NCBI RefSeq assembly: GCF_963665995.1
Contig: NZ_OY762512.1
Coordinates: forward strand, 186,001-250,000
Direction of reading: 5' to 3'
Length of the DNA: 64,000 nucleotides
DNA from: Pleurocapsa sp. FMAR1
Lineage (GTDB): Bacteria > Cyanobacteriota > Cyanobacteriia > Cyanobacteriales > Xenococcaceae
In this document: positions 44,677-54,851 of the stretch, in pieces
Layout of the letters: the number at the start of each line of letters is the position of its first letter
Position numbering within the stretch: the stretch's first letter is position 1
Notes under the pieces: model-generated
Told to the model about the DNA's origin: nothing
Databases searched by the model: none
What the model saw: only the letters and a program-made list of their open reading frames with translations
Made by a program: the position numbers and the translations under genes

Positions 44677-45843
44677 TTAAGCTGAAACAAATTCTTTATT
44701 GGCTATTTCTAAATACATTTGTTCTAGCTTGTTGATATTTTGATGAAGAGTATATCTTTCTAACACTCTTTGTCGAGCTTTGTTGCCTAACAAGCTGGTC
44801 ATTTCGGGATGATTACGAAACAAAGGTAACAAAATTTTTAGCTGTGCTGCGACTTTTTGGGTATCTAATACTACTCCCGCGCCGTCTTCTAAGACTTCAC
44901 CGTCTGCCCCTGCATCTGTTGCTAGACAAGCTACCCCACAAGACATAGCTTCTAAGAGAGATATAGACAAACCTTCTACCAAGGACGGTAAAATAAACAC
45001 ATCAGCAGCCCTTAAAATATTAATGCGCTGTTGTTCATCAGCAATAAAGCCAAGCCAGATAATATTGTATTCTTTGCCATAATGAGGCTGAAGGGAGGCT
45101 CTAATCGGACCATCGCCAACCATTACTAGTTGACAATCATCTCCCATGTCGGCTGATTTCCAAGCTTTAAGGAGAGATTCAATATTTTTTTCGGTAGAAA
45201 TACGTCCTTGATAGACAAATAGTTTTTTGGCATTTAGCTGATACTTAAGACTGGAATAGCCAGGAGAAAACTTACGTTCATCAACGCCATTGGGAATAAT
45301 AACTACGCGATCGCCTGGTACTCCCAGTTTAATCAATAGATCTCGCTGAATTTCGCTAAAAACAATGACCCGATCGTAACGAGCTAAAAAGGGGGCATAT
45401 AGCTGATAAGTCAAGTATTGGGTACTAGACTTCAGATTGCGGATTTTGCTGTCAAAAGGGGGATGAAAAGTAGCAACTAGGGGAATGTTTAATTCCTCGC
45501 AGATCTCTGGCAGCAAAAAATCCAAAGGAGATAGAGTTAAAGAAGCATGGACTAAATCTGGTTTTAGCTTACGCAGCGATCGCAACAAGATCTTACTAGA
45601 CTTGAGTGTAGGAATAGTGTAAACCTGAGATTTATAAATAAATGGCAGCGGAATTTCATGGCAGTTAGAGGAGTCATGAAGATTTGTTTGATGCTCCCAG
45701 TGAAGTTTATAATCACTCTGAGGTTGAGAGAAATGCAGAAAGCTAACCTTATAGTCTCTGTCTAACAATGAGTTAGTTATTTCCCGACCATAGGTTACAT
45801 TGCCACAAAAGGGCGATTTTTTTCCCAGCCAAGCGATGTGCAT
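44677..45843 (-). CDS. Family 4 glycosyltransferase (GT-B)
   Basis: A 388-residue GT-B enzyme: HIAWLGKKSPFCGNVTYGRE at the start, VIIPNGVDERKFSPGYSSLK (acceptor to donor domain linker), YQGRISTEKNIESLLKAW and FILPSLVEGLSISLLEAMSC with the donor-site E(x7)E. Cytosolic or membrane-associated, adding a nucleotide-sugar unit to a lipid or glycan. It resembles SqdX in fold, but the N-terminus differs, so it has another substrate. No glycan operon surrounds it. Confidence 0.9.
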   Translation of the reverse strand: MHIAWLGKKSPFCGNVTYGREITNSLLDRDYKVSFLHFSQPQSDYKLHWEHQTNLHDSSNCHEIPLPFIYKSQVYTIPTLKSSKILLRSLRKLKPDLVHASLTLSPLDFLLPEICEELNIPLVATFHPPFDSKIRNLKSSTQYLTYQLYAPFLARYDRVIVFSEIQRDLLIKLGVPGDRVVIIPNGVDERKFSPGYSSLKYQLNAKKLFVYQGRISTEKNIESLLKAWKSADMGDDCQLVMVGDGPIRASLQPHYGKEYNIIWLGFIADEQQRINILRAADVFILPSLVEGLSISLLEAMSCGVACLATDAGADGEVLEDGAGVVLDTQKVAAQLKILLPLFRNHPEMTSLLGNKARQRVLERYTLHQNINKLEQMYLEIANKEFVSA

Positions 45844-46019
45844 TCAAATGATTTTTTCCTTTAAGCAACGACAATTAATAATTGATTTTTAATTACTGTC
45901 GATCGACTTTAGTTAATTTACCAGATTAGGGGTGCGGTTTGGCTGATTACTGCAAAAATCAGCCTTTCCAGTATTAAATTTTAATCTTTTCTAATTTTTA
46001 ATAATGATTAATAGCCAAT

Positions 46020-47411
46020 TTAGGCTTTGTTTGAGGATTGCTGAGAAGAGGATTGTTTACTTTCTTGAAGAATGTACCAGGTTAAAACTCCACCTAGGGC
46101 TGCGATCGCTCCTAAGCCCAACATCACCGCAGGTAATCCAAAACGAGCCTCTGCTTCGGTAGCTAATACTAAAGGTAAAGAAAGGGCAATATTAACTGCG
46201 TTGTTTTGTAAACCAAAGACTTTACCCCTCATTGATACAGGGGTTTCAGACTGGATGGTAGTTTGCATTGGCACACCAACCAAAGCTGCAAAAGCACCCA
46301 GCAAAGTAATCATGCTTAAAGCAAACCAGAGATTCTGGGTAGCAAAAGACAGTCCTACCAAAGATGCTGCTACACCAATTGAGCCGATTAAGCTCAATAG
46401 AGTAGGATCGAGATTTTCTCCCTTACTACCGAGAATAGCTGAACTAATAGCCATACCCACTCCTGCTGCTGCCAGCAAGATGCCAAATTCTTCGGCTTTG
46501 ATCTGAGGAATTTGATCTGCCATGCTAACCGCTAAAACTGCCAAAGCAGCAAAGATAGAAAACAAAATAACTAGCTGAATCAGGGCATTGCGTACAGTGC
46601 TATTTTGTTCTAAATATTTAAGACCATCCTTGATATCCTGCCAGACGCGGGGCAGCTTTTCGTCGGCTGACTTAGGTTGTTCATCCGTTTGTAGTGCTAA
46701 TAAAATAATACCAGCGATCGCGTAAGCTCCACCAACTAAAAGTGCTTTACCTATACGACTAGGCAAACCGATCTCAACAGCTATACTATCAGCAATACTT
46801 AGCAATGGCTCTCCAATGGCAAAACCAATAATTAGCAACGCCATCATCGTTGTAGTGTAAAGGGAGTTAGCTGCTAATAAATTTCTTTTTTTAACGATTA
46901 GAGGAATTACAGCTTGTTCTGCGGGGGCAAAAAACTGCGTAAAGGTAGAAACAATAAAAGTAATACCTAACATGAAGGCAAATCCTAAAGAAACGCCTTC
47001 AAATAAAGTTTTTCCTTGGGATAAGAGTAATAGAGGCGGTATGGCTAGTACTAATATTCCTCTTAATAAATTAGAAATAACTAAAATTGACTTTTTCTGC
47101 CAGCGATCTACATATACCCCCGCAAAAGAGCCAAACAAAACCGCAGGGATGGTAAAAGCGATCATCACAGGGGATACCCATTGGCTAATTGGCTGATCGG
47201 GCAATTGAAATTGATTAGCAATAATGGCGATCATTAATACTAAGTAAACTTTGTCTGCTAGCTGAGAAAATATTTGACCACTCCAAAGGATCAGGAAGCG
47301 ACTATTTTTCAATACAGGAGCAAACCCTTGGGATTTTTCTCTGGGCTTTGGCTCTACGGTAACTTTATTATTTATTGTATTTTCTGAAGTTTCTAATTCC
47401 GACAGTGGCAT
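46020..47411 (-). CDS. MFS family transporter
   Basis: A 463-residue protein with 12 predicted membrane segments and a hydrophilic N-terminal 30 residues. NSRFLILWSGQIFSQLADKV opens the first helix. The MFS loop 2-3 motif GVYVDRWQKKSILVISNLLR and the repeat-like GIGMAISSAILG follow, together with PVSMRGKVFGLQNNAVNIAL. It is of the Enterobactin-exporter/MFS_3 kind common in cyanobacteria. Substrate unknown. It lies 22 bases after recO on the same strand and may be transcribed with it. Confidence 0.88.
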   Translation of the reverse strand: MPLSELETSENTINNKVTVEPKPREKSQGFAPVLKNSRFLILWSGQIFSQLADKVYLVLMIAIIANQFQLPDQPISQWVSPVMIAFTIPAVLFGSFAGVYVDRWQKKSILVISNLLRGILVLAIPPLLLLSQGKTLFEGVSLGFAFMLGITFIVSTFTQFFAPAEQAVIPLIVKKRNLLAANSLYTTTMMALLIIGFAIGEPLLSIADSIAVEIGLPSRIGKALLVGGAYAIAGIILLALQTDEQPKSADEKLPRVWQDIKDGLKYLEQNSTVRNALIQLVILFSIFAALAVLAVSMADQIPQIKAEEFGILLAAAGVGMAISSAILGSKGENLDPTLLSLIGSIGVAASLVGLSFATQNLWFALSMITLLGAFAALVGVPMQTTIQSETPVSMRGKVFGLQNNAVNIALSLPLVLATEAEARFGLPAVMLGLGAIAALGGVLTWYILQESKQSSSQQSSNKA

Positions 47412-47433
47412 TGTAAGTAGTGCTAATTTTATT

Positions 47434-48297
47434 CTAAAACTCTACGTATAAGTTATCTACTAGATTAGCCGAACGAATTGTTCTACCAATATGGTATTGA
47501 ATATATTCTCGCAGAATTCTTTCAACTCTGATCCAGGCAGTATGCAAATCAAAATTATTTAATTGCTCGGCAGTAAATTTTGCTGCGGGGGGTAGTTGGT
47601 GATGATTAAGCTGCTGTAACAAAGATAACTCTAAACTATTTACTCGGTGGTCTATTTTGGGCAGACGACTATTATAATTTTCTGAGTGATCATCATGTTC
47701 ACCTGTTTTTCTATTTTGTTCTGGTTTTAACATTCTCAAATCGACAATTCCCCCAGCTTCAAAACTAAAGCCTACCCGCCATTGAGCAGAAGTTAGATCT
47801 GGAGTAATAAGTTGTTGTGTCAAACAGCAGTCAAATACCTGGGGACTTAAACCAGCGATCGCAATTAAATGAAATACCCCTTGAGCTAAATAAGGGTACA
47901 CTGATTCGCCTACTGGAAACTTCTCTAAACGTCGTAGATGTTCATTTAATAATTCGTATAGTTCTGGTTGAGGTTGTTCATCCACCGCCAAAAATATAGT
48001 TAACTCTGCCAAATATTGAGCAGCAGCCAGTTTACCAATATCTCGACTCAAACCAGGATAAGTATACTGAGTATCAGCCTGAATAATCTTATCAAGCGAT
48101 CGCCCTTTAATAATCAATAGTTCATTGACTACAAATAGCTCTGTTCTTCCTCTCAAGCTAGATTTGAGCTTTTTTGCCCCAGGAGCAACAGCCCGAATCA
48201 TACCATATTCTGGCGTTAATATTGTCACCAGGCGATCGTTTTCTTTGATTGACGAGCCTTTCAAGATAATTCCCGTGGCTTTATATTTTTGATTCAT
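47434..48297 (-). CDS. recO: DNA repair protein RecO
   Basis: A 287-residue recombination mediator that with RecR loads RecA on SSB-coated DNA. The N-terminal OB fold has KATGIILKGSSIKENDRLVT, TPEYGMIRAVAPGAKKLKSS and LRGRTELFVVNELLIIKG, all typical. A helical domain follows (YLAELTIFLAVDEQPQPELY), and the C-terminus ends RILREYIQYHIGRTIRSANL. No zinc-finger Cys cluster is complete, which is usual in cyanobacterial RecO. A small GGCGAACGG-type hairpin lies just upstream. Confidence 0.93.
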   Translation of the reverse strand: MNQKYKATGIILKGSSIKENDRLVTILTPEYGMIRAVAPGAKKLKSSLRGRTELFVVNELLIIKGRSLDKIIQADTQYTYPGLSRDIGKLAAAQYLAELTIFLAVDEQPQPELYELLNEHLRRLEKFPVGESVYPYLAQGVFHLIAIAGLSPQVFDCCLTQQLITPDLTSAQWRVGFSFEAGGIVDLRMLKPEQNRKTGEHDDHSENYNSRLPKIDHRVNSLELSLLQQLNHHQLPPAAKFTAEQLNNFDLHTAWIRVERILREYIQYHIGRTIRSANLVDNLYVEF

Positions 48298-48364
48298 TAA
48301 CGGTAATTAGTAATAAGCTAGAGGCGAACGGCTTTTCGCCCTTACAGTATTAAGTAATCAGTAA

Positions 48365-49039
48365 TTATTTAGCTGATTCATTCTGTTGGCGAATTAAATA
48401 GATACCGCGAGATGTACCTAGACGTGTTGCTCCAGCGTGGATTAAAGCGATCGCCTGTTCGTAGGTACGAATGCCTCCTGATGCTTTAATACCCACTTCT
48501 CCTCTGGTAATTTGCTTAAGTATTTCTACATCCTCAACCGTTGCGCCACCAAACCAGCCAGTACTAGTCTTGAGGTATGCTGCTCCCGCATCCATACATA
48601 TTTTTCCTGCTAGCCTTTTTTCTTCGTTAGTCAAAACGGTAGTTTCTAAGATTGCTTTAATGACTTGCCCAGTTTCGGAGCAGATTTCGGCTATTTCGTC
48701 GTATACTTTGCTTGATTCTCCTGATTTTAGCCAGCCAAGGTTAATTACTACATCTAGCTCGGTTGCGCCGTTTTCCACCGCTTCTTGTGCCTCATAGAGC
48801 TTGGTTGCTGAAGAAGTAGCACCACTTGGAAAACCAATTACCGTACATACTTGAGTTTTTTTATCGTGTAATAGTTCTTTTGCCTGTGTTACTGCTATGG
48901 GGTAAATACACACCGAGGGAAAATCATATTGCCAAGCTTCCTGACAGACTTGCTTAACTTCTTCGGGAATAGCACTAGGCTTGAGCAGCGTATGCTCGAT
49001 GTAGGTAGCAATATCGATGTTAAAATCCTTTGCAGACAT
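48365..49039 (-). CDS. deoC: Deoxyribose-phosphate aldolase
   Basis: A 224-residue class I aldolase that splits deoxyribose 5-phosphate to acetaldehyde and glyceraldehyde 3-phosphate. The catalytic Schiff-base Lys is in [16 protein letters not shown] and the second Lys in [33 protein letters not shown] carries the catalytic Asp. N-terminal [11 protein letters not shown] is typical. Length normal. It lies beside recO, the usual cyanobacterial neighbour. Confidence 0.95.
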   Translation of the reverse strand: MSAKDFNIDIATYIEHTLLKPSAIPEEVKQVCQEAWQYDFPSVCIYPIAVTQAKELLHDKKTQVCTVIGFPSGATSSATKLYEAQEAVENGATELDVVINLGWLKSGESSKVYDEIAEICSETGQVIKAILETTVLTNEEKRLAGKICMDAGAAYLKTSTGWFGGATVEDVEILKQITRGEVGIKASGGIRTYEQAIALIHAGATRLGTSRGIYLIRQQNESAK

Positions 49040-49253
49040 AATTTTTGTTGATAAACAGACTAGCTATATAAATAATTGTCGCAAATTTTCAGTTTCAAAT
49101 TGGTGGGCAAATTCCCAAAATTAGATAGTAGTATTTAATAAAATAATTTTTGTCCGCTCTACTACTGCCTTAAGATGTTAATCGGCTTATGAGGTGATAT
49201 TGGTATAACCTGATGATATACCTTGCAAGTCCTAGAGTGTCGAGCGGATAGCT

Positions 49254-50813
49254 ATGAAAAATGTTGTCGAAACCATTGTCGTCTCTGCTTCTCAGATGCA
49301 GCAAATAGAAGAACAGGTTTTTAACGCTGGTATGCCTGTGGCAGCATTGATGGAAAAAGCGGCAAGACTTTGTGCTGAGCGCATCCAAAGTTTATATCCT
49401 CGATCTAAGTTTGGCAGCGTGGGAATTTTGGTAGGGCCAGGACACAACGGCGGAGATGCTTTGGTAATTGCTCGCGAATTACATTTAGCAGGATATCAGG
49501 TCGAAATTTATCGTCCATTTTTTAAGTTAAAGACGTTGACATCTCAACACTGTAACTATGCCAATAGTTTGGGCATTACATTTTATGAAGAGATTCAGCC
49601 TTTAAAAAAATGTCAGTTGATTGTTGATGGTTTGTTTGGCTCTGGTTTGACACGAGATTTGCCTGATAATATTATTGAAGCCTTAAACTCAATCAACAGT
49701 TGGTCTAAACCAATAGTCAGTATCGATCTGCCTTCGGGAATACATACCGATACAGGGGCAGTATTAGGTTCTGCTATCAAAGCAAGCCACACATTCTGTT
49801 TAGGCTTGTGGAAACGAGCTTTTTTCCAGGATTTAGCTTTAGAGTATTTTGGTGAAAGTGAAAGAATTGATTTAGGTATTTTACCGCACCATATTTGGTC
49901 TGTTTTGCCTCAACCAGCACCAGTAAAACAGATAACAAAAGCGATCGCCTTTCAATTTTTACCTCTTCCTCGTCCTTTAGTTACCTACAAATACCGTCAA
50001 GGACACCTGCTCTTAATCTGTGGCTCTCGCAAATATACAGGAGCCGCTATTTTAACCTCCCTAGGAGCAAGAGCTAGTGGAGTCGGAATGCTGTCTATAG
50101 CTGTGCCAGAATCGTTGAAAAACTTACTGATTAGTCATTTACCTGAAGCGTTAGTAGTTAGCTGTCCTGAAAACAAAGAGGGTGCGATCGCCTCTTTACC
50201 TTTTTCTACAGCTAATTTAAGTCAGTTTACAGCGATCGCCTGTGGTCCTGGTTTAAGTAGCGATGCTAAGTCTGTGGTGGAAAAAGCATTGCAATCAGAA
50301 TGTCCTCTTATTTTAGATGCTGACGGTTTAAATTTTGTGGCAGAACAAGGAGCAACAGAAATTTTAACTCAAAGAGATGCTCCTACCGTCCTAACTCCCC
50401 ATTCGGGAGAATTTAAACGCTTGTTTCCTGAGATTAGCGACTTAGAAAATGACCGCCTCAATGCAGTAACGACCGCAGCCAAACAAAGCCAGGCTACCGT
50501 ACTCTTAAAAGGAGCAAAAACAGCGATCGCTAATCCTGATGGTTTGACTTGGTTAATTCCTGCGAGTACTCCAGCTTTAGCCAGAGGTGGTAGTGGCGAT
50601 GTCTTAACAGGTTTGATTGGCGGTTTAGTTGCTCAAGGAACAAAAATAAAAAGCAATAATTTATTTAATATTGTGGCTAGTGCTGCCTGGTGGCACGCTC
50701 AAGCAGGAATTATGGCAGCGCAAGAATATTCTGAATTAGGTGTAGATGCAACTACTTTGGCTCACTATTTAACTAAAGCAATTAGCAGATATTCATCAAA
50801 AGTTCCAGATTGA
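49254..50813 (+). CDS. nnrDE: Bifunctional NAD(P)HX epimerase/dehydratase
   Basis: A 519-residue fusion repairing hydrated NAD(P)H. The N-terminal YjeF_N epimerase half (about 10-220) shows ASQMQQIEEQVFNAGMPVAA, VGPGHNGGDALVIARELHLA and IDLPSGIHTDTG. The C-terminal YjeF_C ADP-dependent dehydratase (about 235-515) has ICGSRKYTGAAILTSLGARA, ACGPGLSSD, LDADGLNF, TPHSGEFKRL and the ribokinase-like LARGGSGDVLTGLIGGLVAQ. Both halves are complete. It is divergent from deoC. Confidence 0.96.
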   Translation: MKNVVETIVVSASQMQQIEEQVFNAGMPVAALMEKAARLCAERIQSLYPRSKFGSVGILVGPGHNGGDALVIARELHLAGYQVEIYRPFFKLKTLTSQHCNYANSLGITFYEEIQPLKKCQLIVDGLFGSGLTRDLPDNIIEALNSINSWSKPIVSIDLPSGIHTDTGAVLGSAIKASHTFCLGLWKRAFFQDLALEYFGESERIDLGILPHHIWSVLPQPAPVKQITKAIAFQFLPLPRPLVTYKYRQGHLLLICGSRKYTGAAILTSLGARASGVGMLSIAVPESLKNLLISHLPEALVVSCPENKEGAIASLPFSTANLSQFTAIACGPGLSSDAKSVVEKALQSECPLILDADGLNFVAEQGATEILTQRDAPTVLTPHSGEFKRLFPEISDLENDRLNAVTTAAKQSQATVLLKGAKTAIANPDGLTWLIPASTPALARGGSGDVLTGLIGGLVAQGTKIKSNNLFNIVASAAWWHAQAGIMAAQEYSELGVDATTLAHYLTKAISRYSSKVPD

Positions 50814-50976
50814 TCTACATTTGGCAATTATCATCTAAGTAGTATTTAATAATACAATTATATTTTCTGTGTAACATAATTATCGGTATAAGCATAAATT
50901 CTACCTTTAGTGCGATCGCTTTCTTTCTTAAACTCCTTCAATTTCATTTAGTGGCAATCAAACTTTTTTTTGTTGA

Positions 50977-52358
50977 TTAAACATAGTAGATATCAAATAA
51001 ACAACTAAATCCCGCAGTCATACCTGGAAAGACTTCATACACTGCATCTGATAATCCTAAGCCTAATTTCCAAAGTAGAGAAACTACGATACCTGAAATC
51101 ATGATGGCGATCGCAGCAGGAGTAGAGACAGGTTTTTCATAGCACCTTAATATTAGCAAGACTCCCAAACCAGAAGCTAAAATCGACCAAGCAAAGGTGA
51201 TTAAACCAAATACGCTATCGTTATTAGCAAGCGCAATTATTAAGACAATTGCGGTAACAATTAAAGTACCTATTTTGGCGTATTTATAGGACTTGGCTAA
51301 TCCTGGAAACAAGTCTTGAGTTAAAGCAGCAGAACAAGACAGTATTTGAGAATCGGCAGTAGAAATAGTACAGCAGCAAATAAGCCAGCTAACATTACTC
51401 CGACTAATATTCCTGGTAACAATTCCTGAGATAAATCGAGCAAAGCTAACTCTGGATCGCTTAAGTTTGGTAATATTGTTCTGGCTGCAAAGCCAATAAA
51501 AATGGCAGTAAAAGCAGTAATAAAACCGCAAATAGTTCTGATATTTCGTGCTTTGTTCATATTATCAGCCGAATCTAGTGCCATAGCCCTGACTAGTATG
51601 TGAGGCTGTCCAACAGCACCAAATCCCGCTACTAGCCAGCCGATGAAGAATGGCAAAAATCCCCAGGCTAAATCGCTCGGAAATAAAGCTACCAAGTTTG
51701 CATCTATCTGTCTTAAGTTGGTAAATATGTTACCAACTCCATCACCTGCAAAGATAGTGACGGTAAACAACAGTAGCAACGCACCAATCATCACAATAGT
51801 TTGTACTGAGTCTGTCCAAATTGAGGCGCGAATGCCTCCAGAGAAGCAGTAGACAACTACAATGATTGCACCAATGATAATCCCCCAAGCATAATCCCAA
51901 CCAAAAAGACTATTTAATGCTTTACTTCCTGCTAGCAGTTGCGCTGCTGCATAAGCACCCAAGAAGAAAATTGTAATCAACGCTGAAATAACAGAGATCC
52001 AGCGATAACCGGGTTGCTTTTGTGCCAGAAATGCAGGCACAGTTTCAGAGTCAGATGCTTCTGAAACTTGGCGTAATTGCTTAAAAACGAACGTCCAAGC
52101 TAGATAGTCGCCGATCGCCCAGCCGATCGCTAGCCAAATTGCTGATAAACCTTGAGTGTAAGCATATCCTACTTGCCCAGTAAATAAAAACCCACTTTGT
52201 CCAGTAGATAAAGCAGATAAAGCGATCGCCCAAGGATTAACATTTCTCCCTGCAAGTAGGTAATCACTCGTACTGTCTTGCTTCTGAGTTGCTGCATAAG
52301 TACCTACAATAGTAAATAATAGCAGAAAAAATAAAAAGGAAATTAGGGTCAAAGCCAT
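50977..52358 (-). pseudogene. Sodium:solute symporter (PutP-like), frameshifted
   Basis: Two overlapping frames together make one SSS transporter. The first (52358 to about 51370) carries STSDYLLAGRNVNPWAIALS, FSGGIRASIWTDSVQTIVM and VAGFGAVGQPHILVRAMALD, and breaks after MLAGLFAA. The second frame resumes with TISTADSQILSCSAALTQDL. The join needs removal of two bases (GT, plus-strand 51370-51371) or one insertion. The shape is that of Na+/proline symporters, of near full length (about 460). It is either a recent pseudogene or a sequence error; no other stop was seen in the merged frame. Confidence 0.85.
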
Positions 52359-52529
52359 AAAAAATTAGATTAGATGTCTAATGAAATGAAGCAAAAGGCT
52401 CGGTATAATAGCATTTCCCCATTTAAAAGTAAATGCTATTATAGGTAAGTAAACTCAATTTTTCAGAAAATTATATTTTCTCAAAATAGTCTGTATTATC
52501 TTTTAATTTAGCGAAAATGAGAGAGCATT

Positions 52530-52733
52530 ATGATTGTTGCTAACAGCCAAGAAAATCAAAAAAGAATTGTCACAGCACCTCAACCAAGCTTATCTTTAGA
52601 CTCTACTGCGACTAATATTCCCTCTACTGTAATTAGTGTTGAATTAAACGAAAATGAAGAAGTGGAGTGGATTTGGACAACTTATTCTAATGGTCAAAGA
52701 GTAGTAACAGGTTATAACATCATTCAAAAATAG
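52530..52733 (+). CDS. Small hypothetical protein, 67 residues
   Basis: A short soluble protein ending NEEVEWIWTTYSNGQRVVTG then YNIIQK, with a hydrophilic N-terminal half. Looks like a conserved small cyanobacterial protein, but no family is recognised. It has a normal ATG and stands alone before the PIN pair (105 bases apart). Confidence 0.5.
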   Translation: MIVANSQENQKRIVTAPQPSLSLDSTATNIPSTVISVELNENEEVEWIWTTYSNGQRVVTGYNIIQK

Positions 52734-52837
52734 TTTAAGCAACTTTATCCCGAACAATCTACTATAGCCATTATTACCTATCATCCTGTGGCAAGATATT
52801 TTACTGTTTGATAATTTTATTGAAAACATAAAGAAGT

Positions 52838-53149
52838 ATGCCCAAAATTGATTTAAGAAAAGCTGTTCAGAATGTTCAAGATTATATCGTTGAGTTCAAT
52901 GATATTCTCGAAAATAATTTAGAAGGAGCAATGGTTGAAGAAACTGAGTTATCAGAGGATGAGAAATATTGGTTAATTACTATTGGTTTTAATCGTAAGA
53001 TTGATCCACGAGAACAATATGTATCTGCACTTATGGGTGGTATCCTCGCTAAAGCAGAGAAACCAGCGACTATGAGGAGAGACTACAAAATTTTCAAGGT
53101 AGATTCATCGACAGGGGAAGTCGTATCGATGAAAATTTACAAACTGTAA
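52838..53149 (+). CDS. Hypothetical protein paired with PIN-domain gene
   Basis: A 103-residue protein. The middle and end (YWLITIGFNRKIDPREQYVS, then YKIFKVDSSTGEVVSMKIYK) resemble a small PepSY-like alpha/beta fold; the N-terminus is helical and acidic. Its TAA overlaps the ATG of the PIN gene by one base, as in toxin-antitoxin pairs, so it may be the cognate partner or antitoxin. It has no DNA-binding domain that I can see. Confidence 0.65.
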   Translation: MPKIDLRKAVQNVQDYIVEFNDILENNLEGAMVEETELSEDEKYWLITIGFNRKIDPREQYVSALMGGILAKAEKPATMRRDYKIFKVDSSTGEVVSMKIYKL

Positions 53150-53637
53150 TGACTGAAATTTCAGCATTATTATCTAAATATAGTGTTAAAGGAATTTTAA
53201 TTGATACAAATATTTTGCTTTTATATTTGATTGGCTTAGTCAACCGTGACAGAATTCCTCGGTTTAAGAGAACTGCACAATTTATTCCTGAAGATTATGA
53301 TCTTCTTTTTCAGTTAGTTAATAGTTTTCAAAAAGTAATTACAACTCCAAATATTCTTACCGAAGTTAATAGCCTAGCTAATCAGTTAGGAGAACCTGAG
53401 CGATCGCAATGTCTAAACATATTTGCTGGGCTAATTGCGGGAATTAGCGAACAATGCCTCGATAGTGGTTCTGTTGCCAAGCACGAATTGTTTGCTCGTT
53501 TTGGTTTGACCGACTGTGCAATTATGTATCTTGCTAAAGATAAATATCTTGTTTTAACTGATGATTTAAAGCTATCACTTCATTTAAAAGCACAAGGAAT
53601 TGACGCTATTAATTTTAATAACTTGCGAACATTATAG
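53149..53637 (+). CDS. PIN-domain protein (putative RNase/toxin)
   Basis: A 162-residue protein with the acidic PIN residues in order: GILIDTNILLLYL (Asp19), TTPNILTEVNSLA (Glu72), FGLTDCAIMYLAKD (Asp122) and LVLTDDLKLSLHL (Asp138/139). These coordinate Mg for RNA cleavage in VapC-type toxins and other RNases. It is slightly longer than VapC, and its upstream partner is not a known antitoxin type. The start overlaps the previous stop. Confidence 0.8.
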   Translation: MTEISALLSKYSVKGILIDTNILLLYLIGLVNRDRIPRFKRTAQFIPEDYDLLFQLVNSFQKVITTPNILTEVNSLANQLGEPERSQCLNIFAGLIAGISEQCLDSGSVAKHELFARFGLTDCAIMYLAKDKYLVLTDDLKLSLHLKAQGIDAINFNNLRTL

Positions 53638-53670
53638 AATTAATAACTGCTGAAACTACGATTGCGATCG

Positions 53671-54720
53671 CTATAAACTAAATTCCATTCCTGATAGGCT
53701 ATTATTGGTTTTAATAACCTGTTCGAGTTTAAAACCACTCTTGGCAAACAATTCTTGAAACTGTTTTTTAGTGCGCCAACCACCACCAGGAGTAGCGACA
53801 TTTATTTGTACCGCAAAAATACCTGGCATTATTCCATCCGCTTCGGTTTTAGGTTCATCGATATCGGGAACAAAAGACTGTAGAAGGATTAGTTTGCCAT
53901 CATCGGGTAATGCTGCTTTGCAGTTTGCCAAAATTTTCATCGCATCTTCGTCACTCCAGGCAGAGATAAAGTGCTTCATGACGATCGCATTTGCCCCTTT
54001 TGGTATCTCTTGAAAGACATCTCCAGTTTTGATTTCAATATCATCTGGATCGACACCCAAACTGCCAATATATTCCCTGGCTGTTTCTGCAACATCAGGC
54101 ACATCAAACAAAATCCCCTTACAGCCATAACGTTTAACGATGTTGGCTATCAAGCCGCCCTGTCCACCACCGACATCCATTACCGTTTCATACTGACCAA
54201 AATCATAGGCATCTAGCAAACCATCTACCTGTGAGTTGGTTAGGAAACTCATGGCTTTGATAAAAGTATCTTTACTCCAGTCGTTGTCGTAACAGTATTG
54301 ATAAACACCTTTATCATTAGCCAACTCAAAAGGAACTACACCCTTGGCTAATGCCTCTGGTAAAACTTTCCAAGCATCCCACTGTGCAGGTTCAATGAGG
54401 TGCATTGCTAAATGCCCTACGGACGGTTCTTTGTTGGTTACTAATAAGGTGGATGTTTCTGTAGCTGCGAATACTCGTCCTGCTTTTTCTTCTAATACCT
54501 CAACATGAGCTAAAGCGCGGAGAATAAAGTACAGTCGTTCGGTATCAGTATTTGTTTTATCTGCCAAACTCTCTACAGTTTGTTCTCCAATATCATCAAG
54601 TAAATTAAAAATTCCTAAACGAGTTGCTGTATAAAGACATTGACTTTTTACAAAGGTCAACATTAGATCGAAAGCTCTTTTTTTTGCTTCGGTATTGGGA
54701 TTTGCGCGAGTAGATACCAT
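53671..54720 (-). CDS. O-methyltransferase-like enzyme in mycosporine cluster, catalytic His missing
   Basis: A 349-residue methyltransferase of the plant-OMT / hydroxyneurosporene type: helical dimerisation domain (about 10-110), SAM motif VMDVGGGQGGL (180-190), LFDVPDV (204-210) and GDVF. In this family the base lies in a 'HDW.D' segment; here the aligned segment is MKHFISAWSDED (248-259), with Ser-Ala in place of His-Asp. It lies 210 bases downstream of mysC on the same strand, where mysD or mysE is usual. A role in tailoring mycosporine is inferred, not shown. Confidence 0.8.
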   Translation of the reverse strand: MVSTRANPNTEAKKRAFDLMLTFVKSQCLYTATRLGIFNLLDDIGEQTVESLADKTNTDTERLYFILRALAHVEVLEEKAGRVFAATETSTLLVTNKEPSVGHLAMHLIEPAQWDAWKVLPEALAKGVVPFELANDKGVYQYCYDNDWSKDTFIKAMSFLTNSQVDGLLDAYDFGQYETVMDVGGGQGGLIANIVKRYGCKGILFDVPDVAETAREYIGSLGVDPDDIEIKTGDVFQEIPKGANAIVMKHFISAWSDEDAMKILANCKAALPDDGKLILLQSFVPDIDEPKTEADGIMPGIFAVQINVATPGGGWRTKKQFQELFAKSGFKLEQVIKTNNSLSGMEFSL

Positions 54721-54778
54721 TTTGATTACTGATTATTAAAACAGTCTGTACAATATTTAATGATTTAATGTTTTAGCG

Positions 54779-54842
54779 AGGTGGGCAAAATCGGCTTATT
54801 GAACTTGTTGTACAATTTGAATTTTAGACTTGCCCACCCTAC
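54779..54842. repeat. Dispersed repeat with TGGGCAA/TTGCCCA ends, second copy
   Basis: AGGTGGGCAA (54779-54788) is mirrored by TTGCCCACC (54830-54838), with a CTAC end. Same arrangement as the copy at 15426-15491. Lies between mysC and the extra methyltransferase. Confidence 0.6.
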
Positions 54843-54851
54843 AAATTGATA

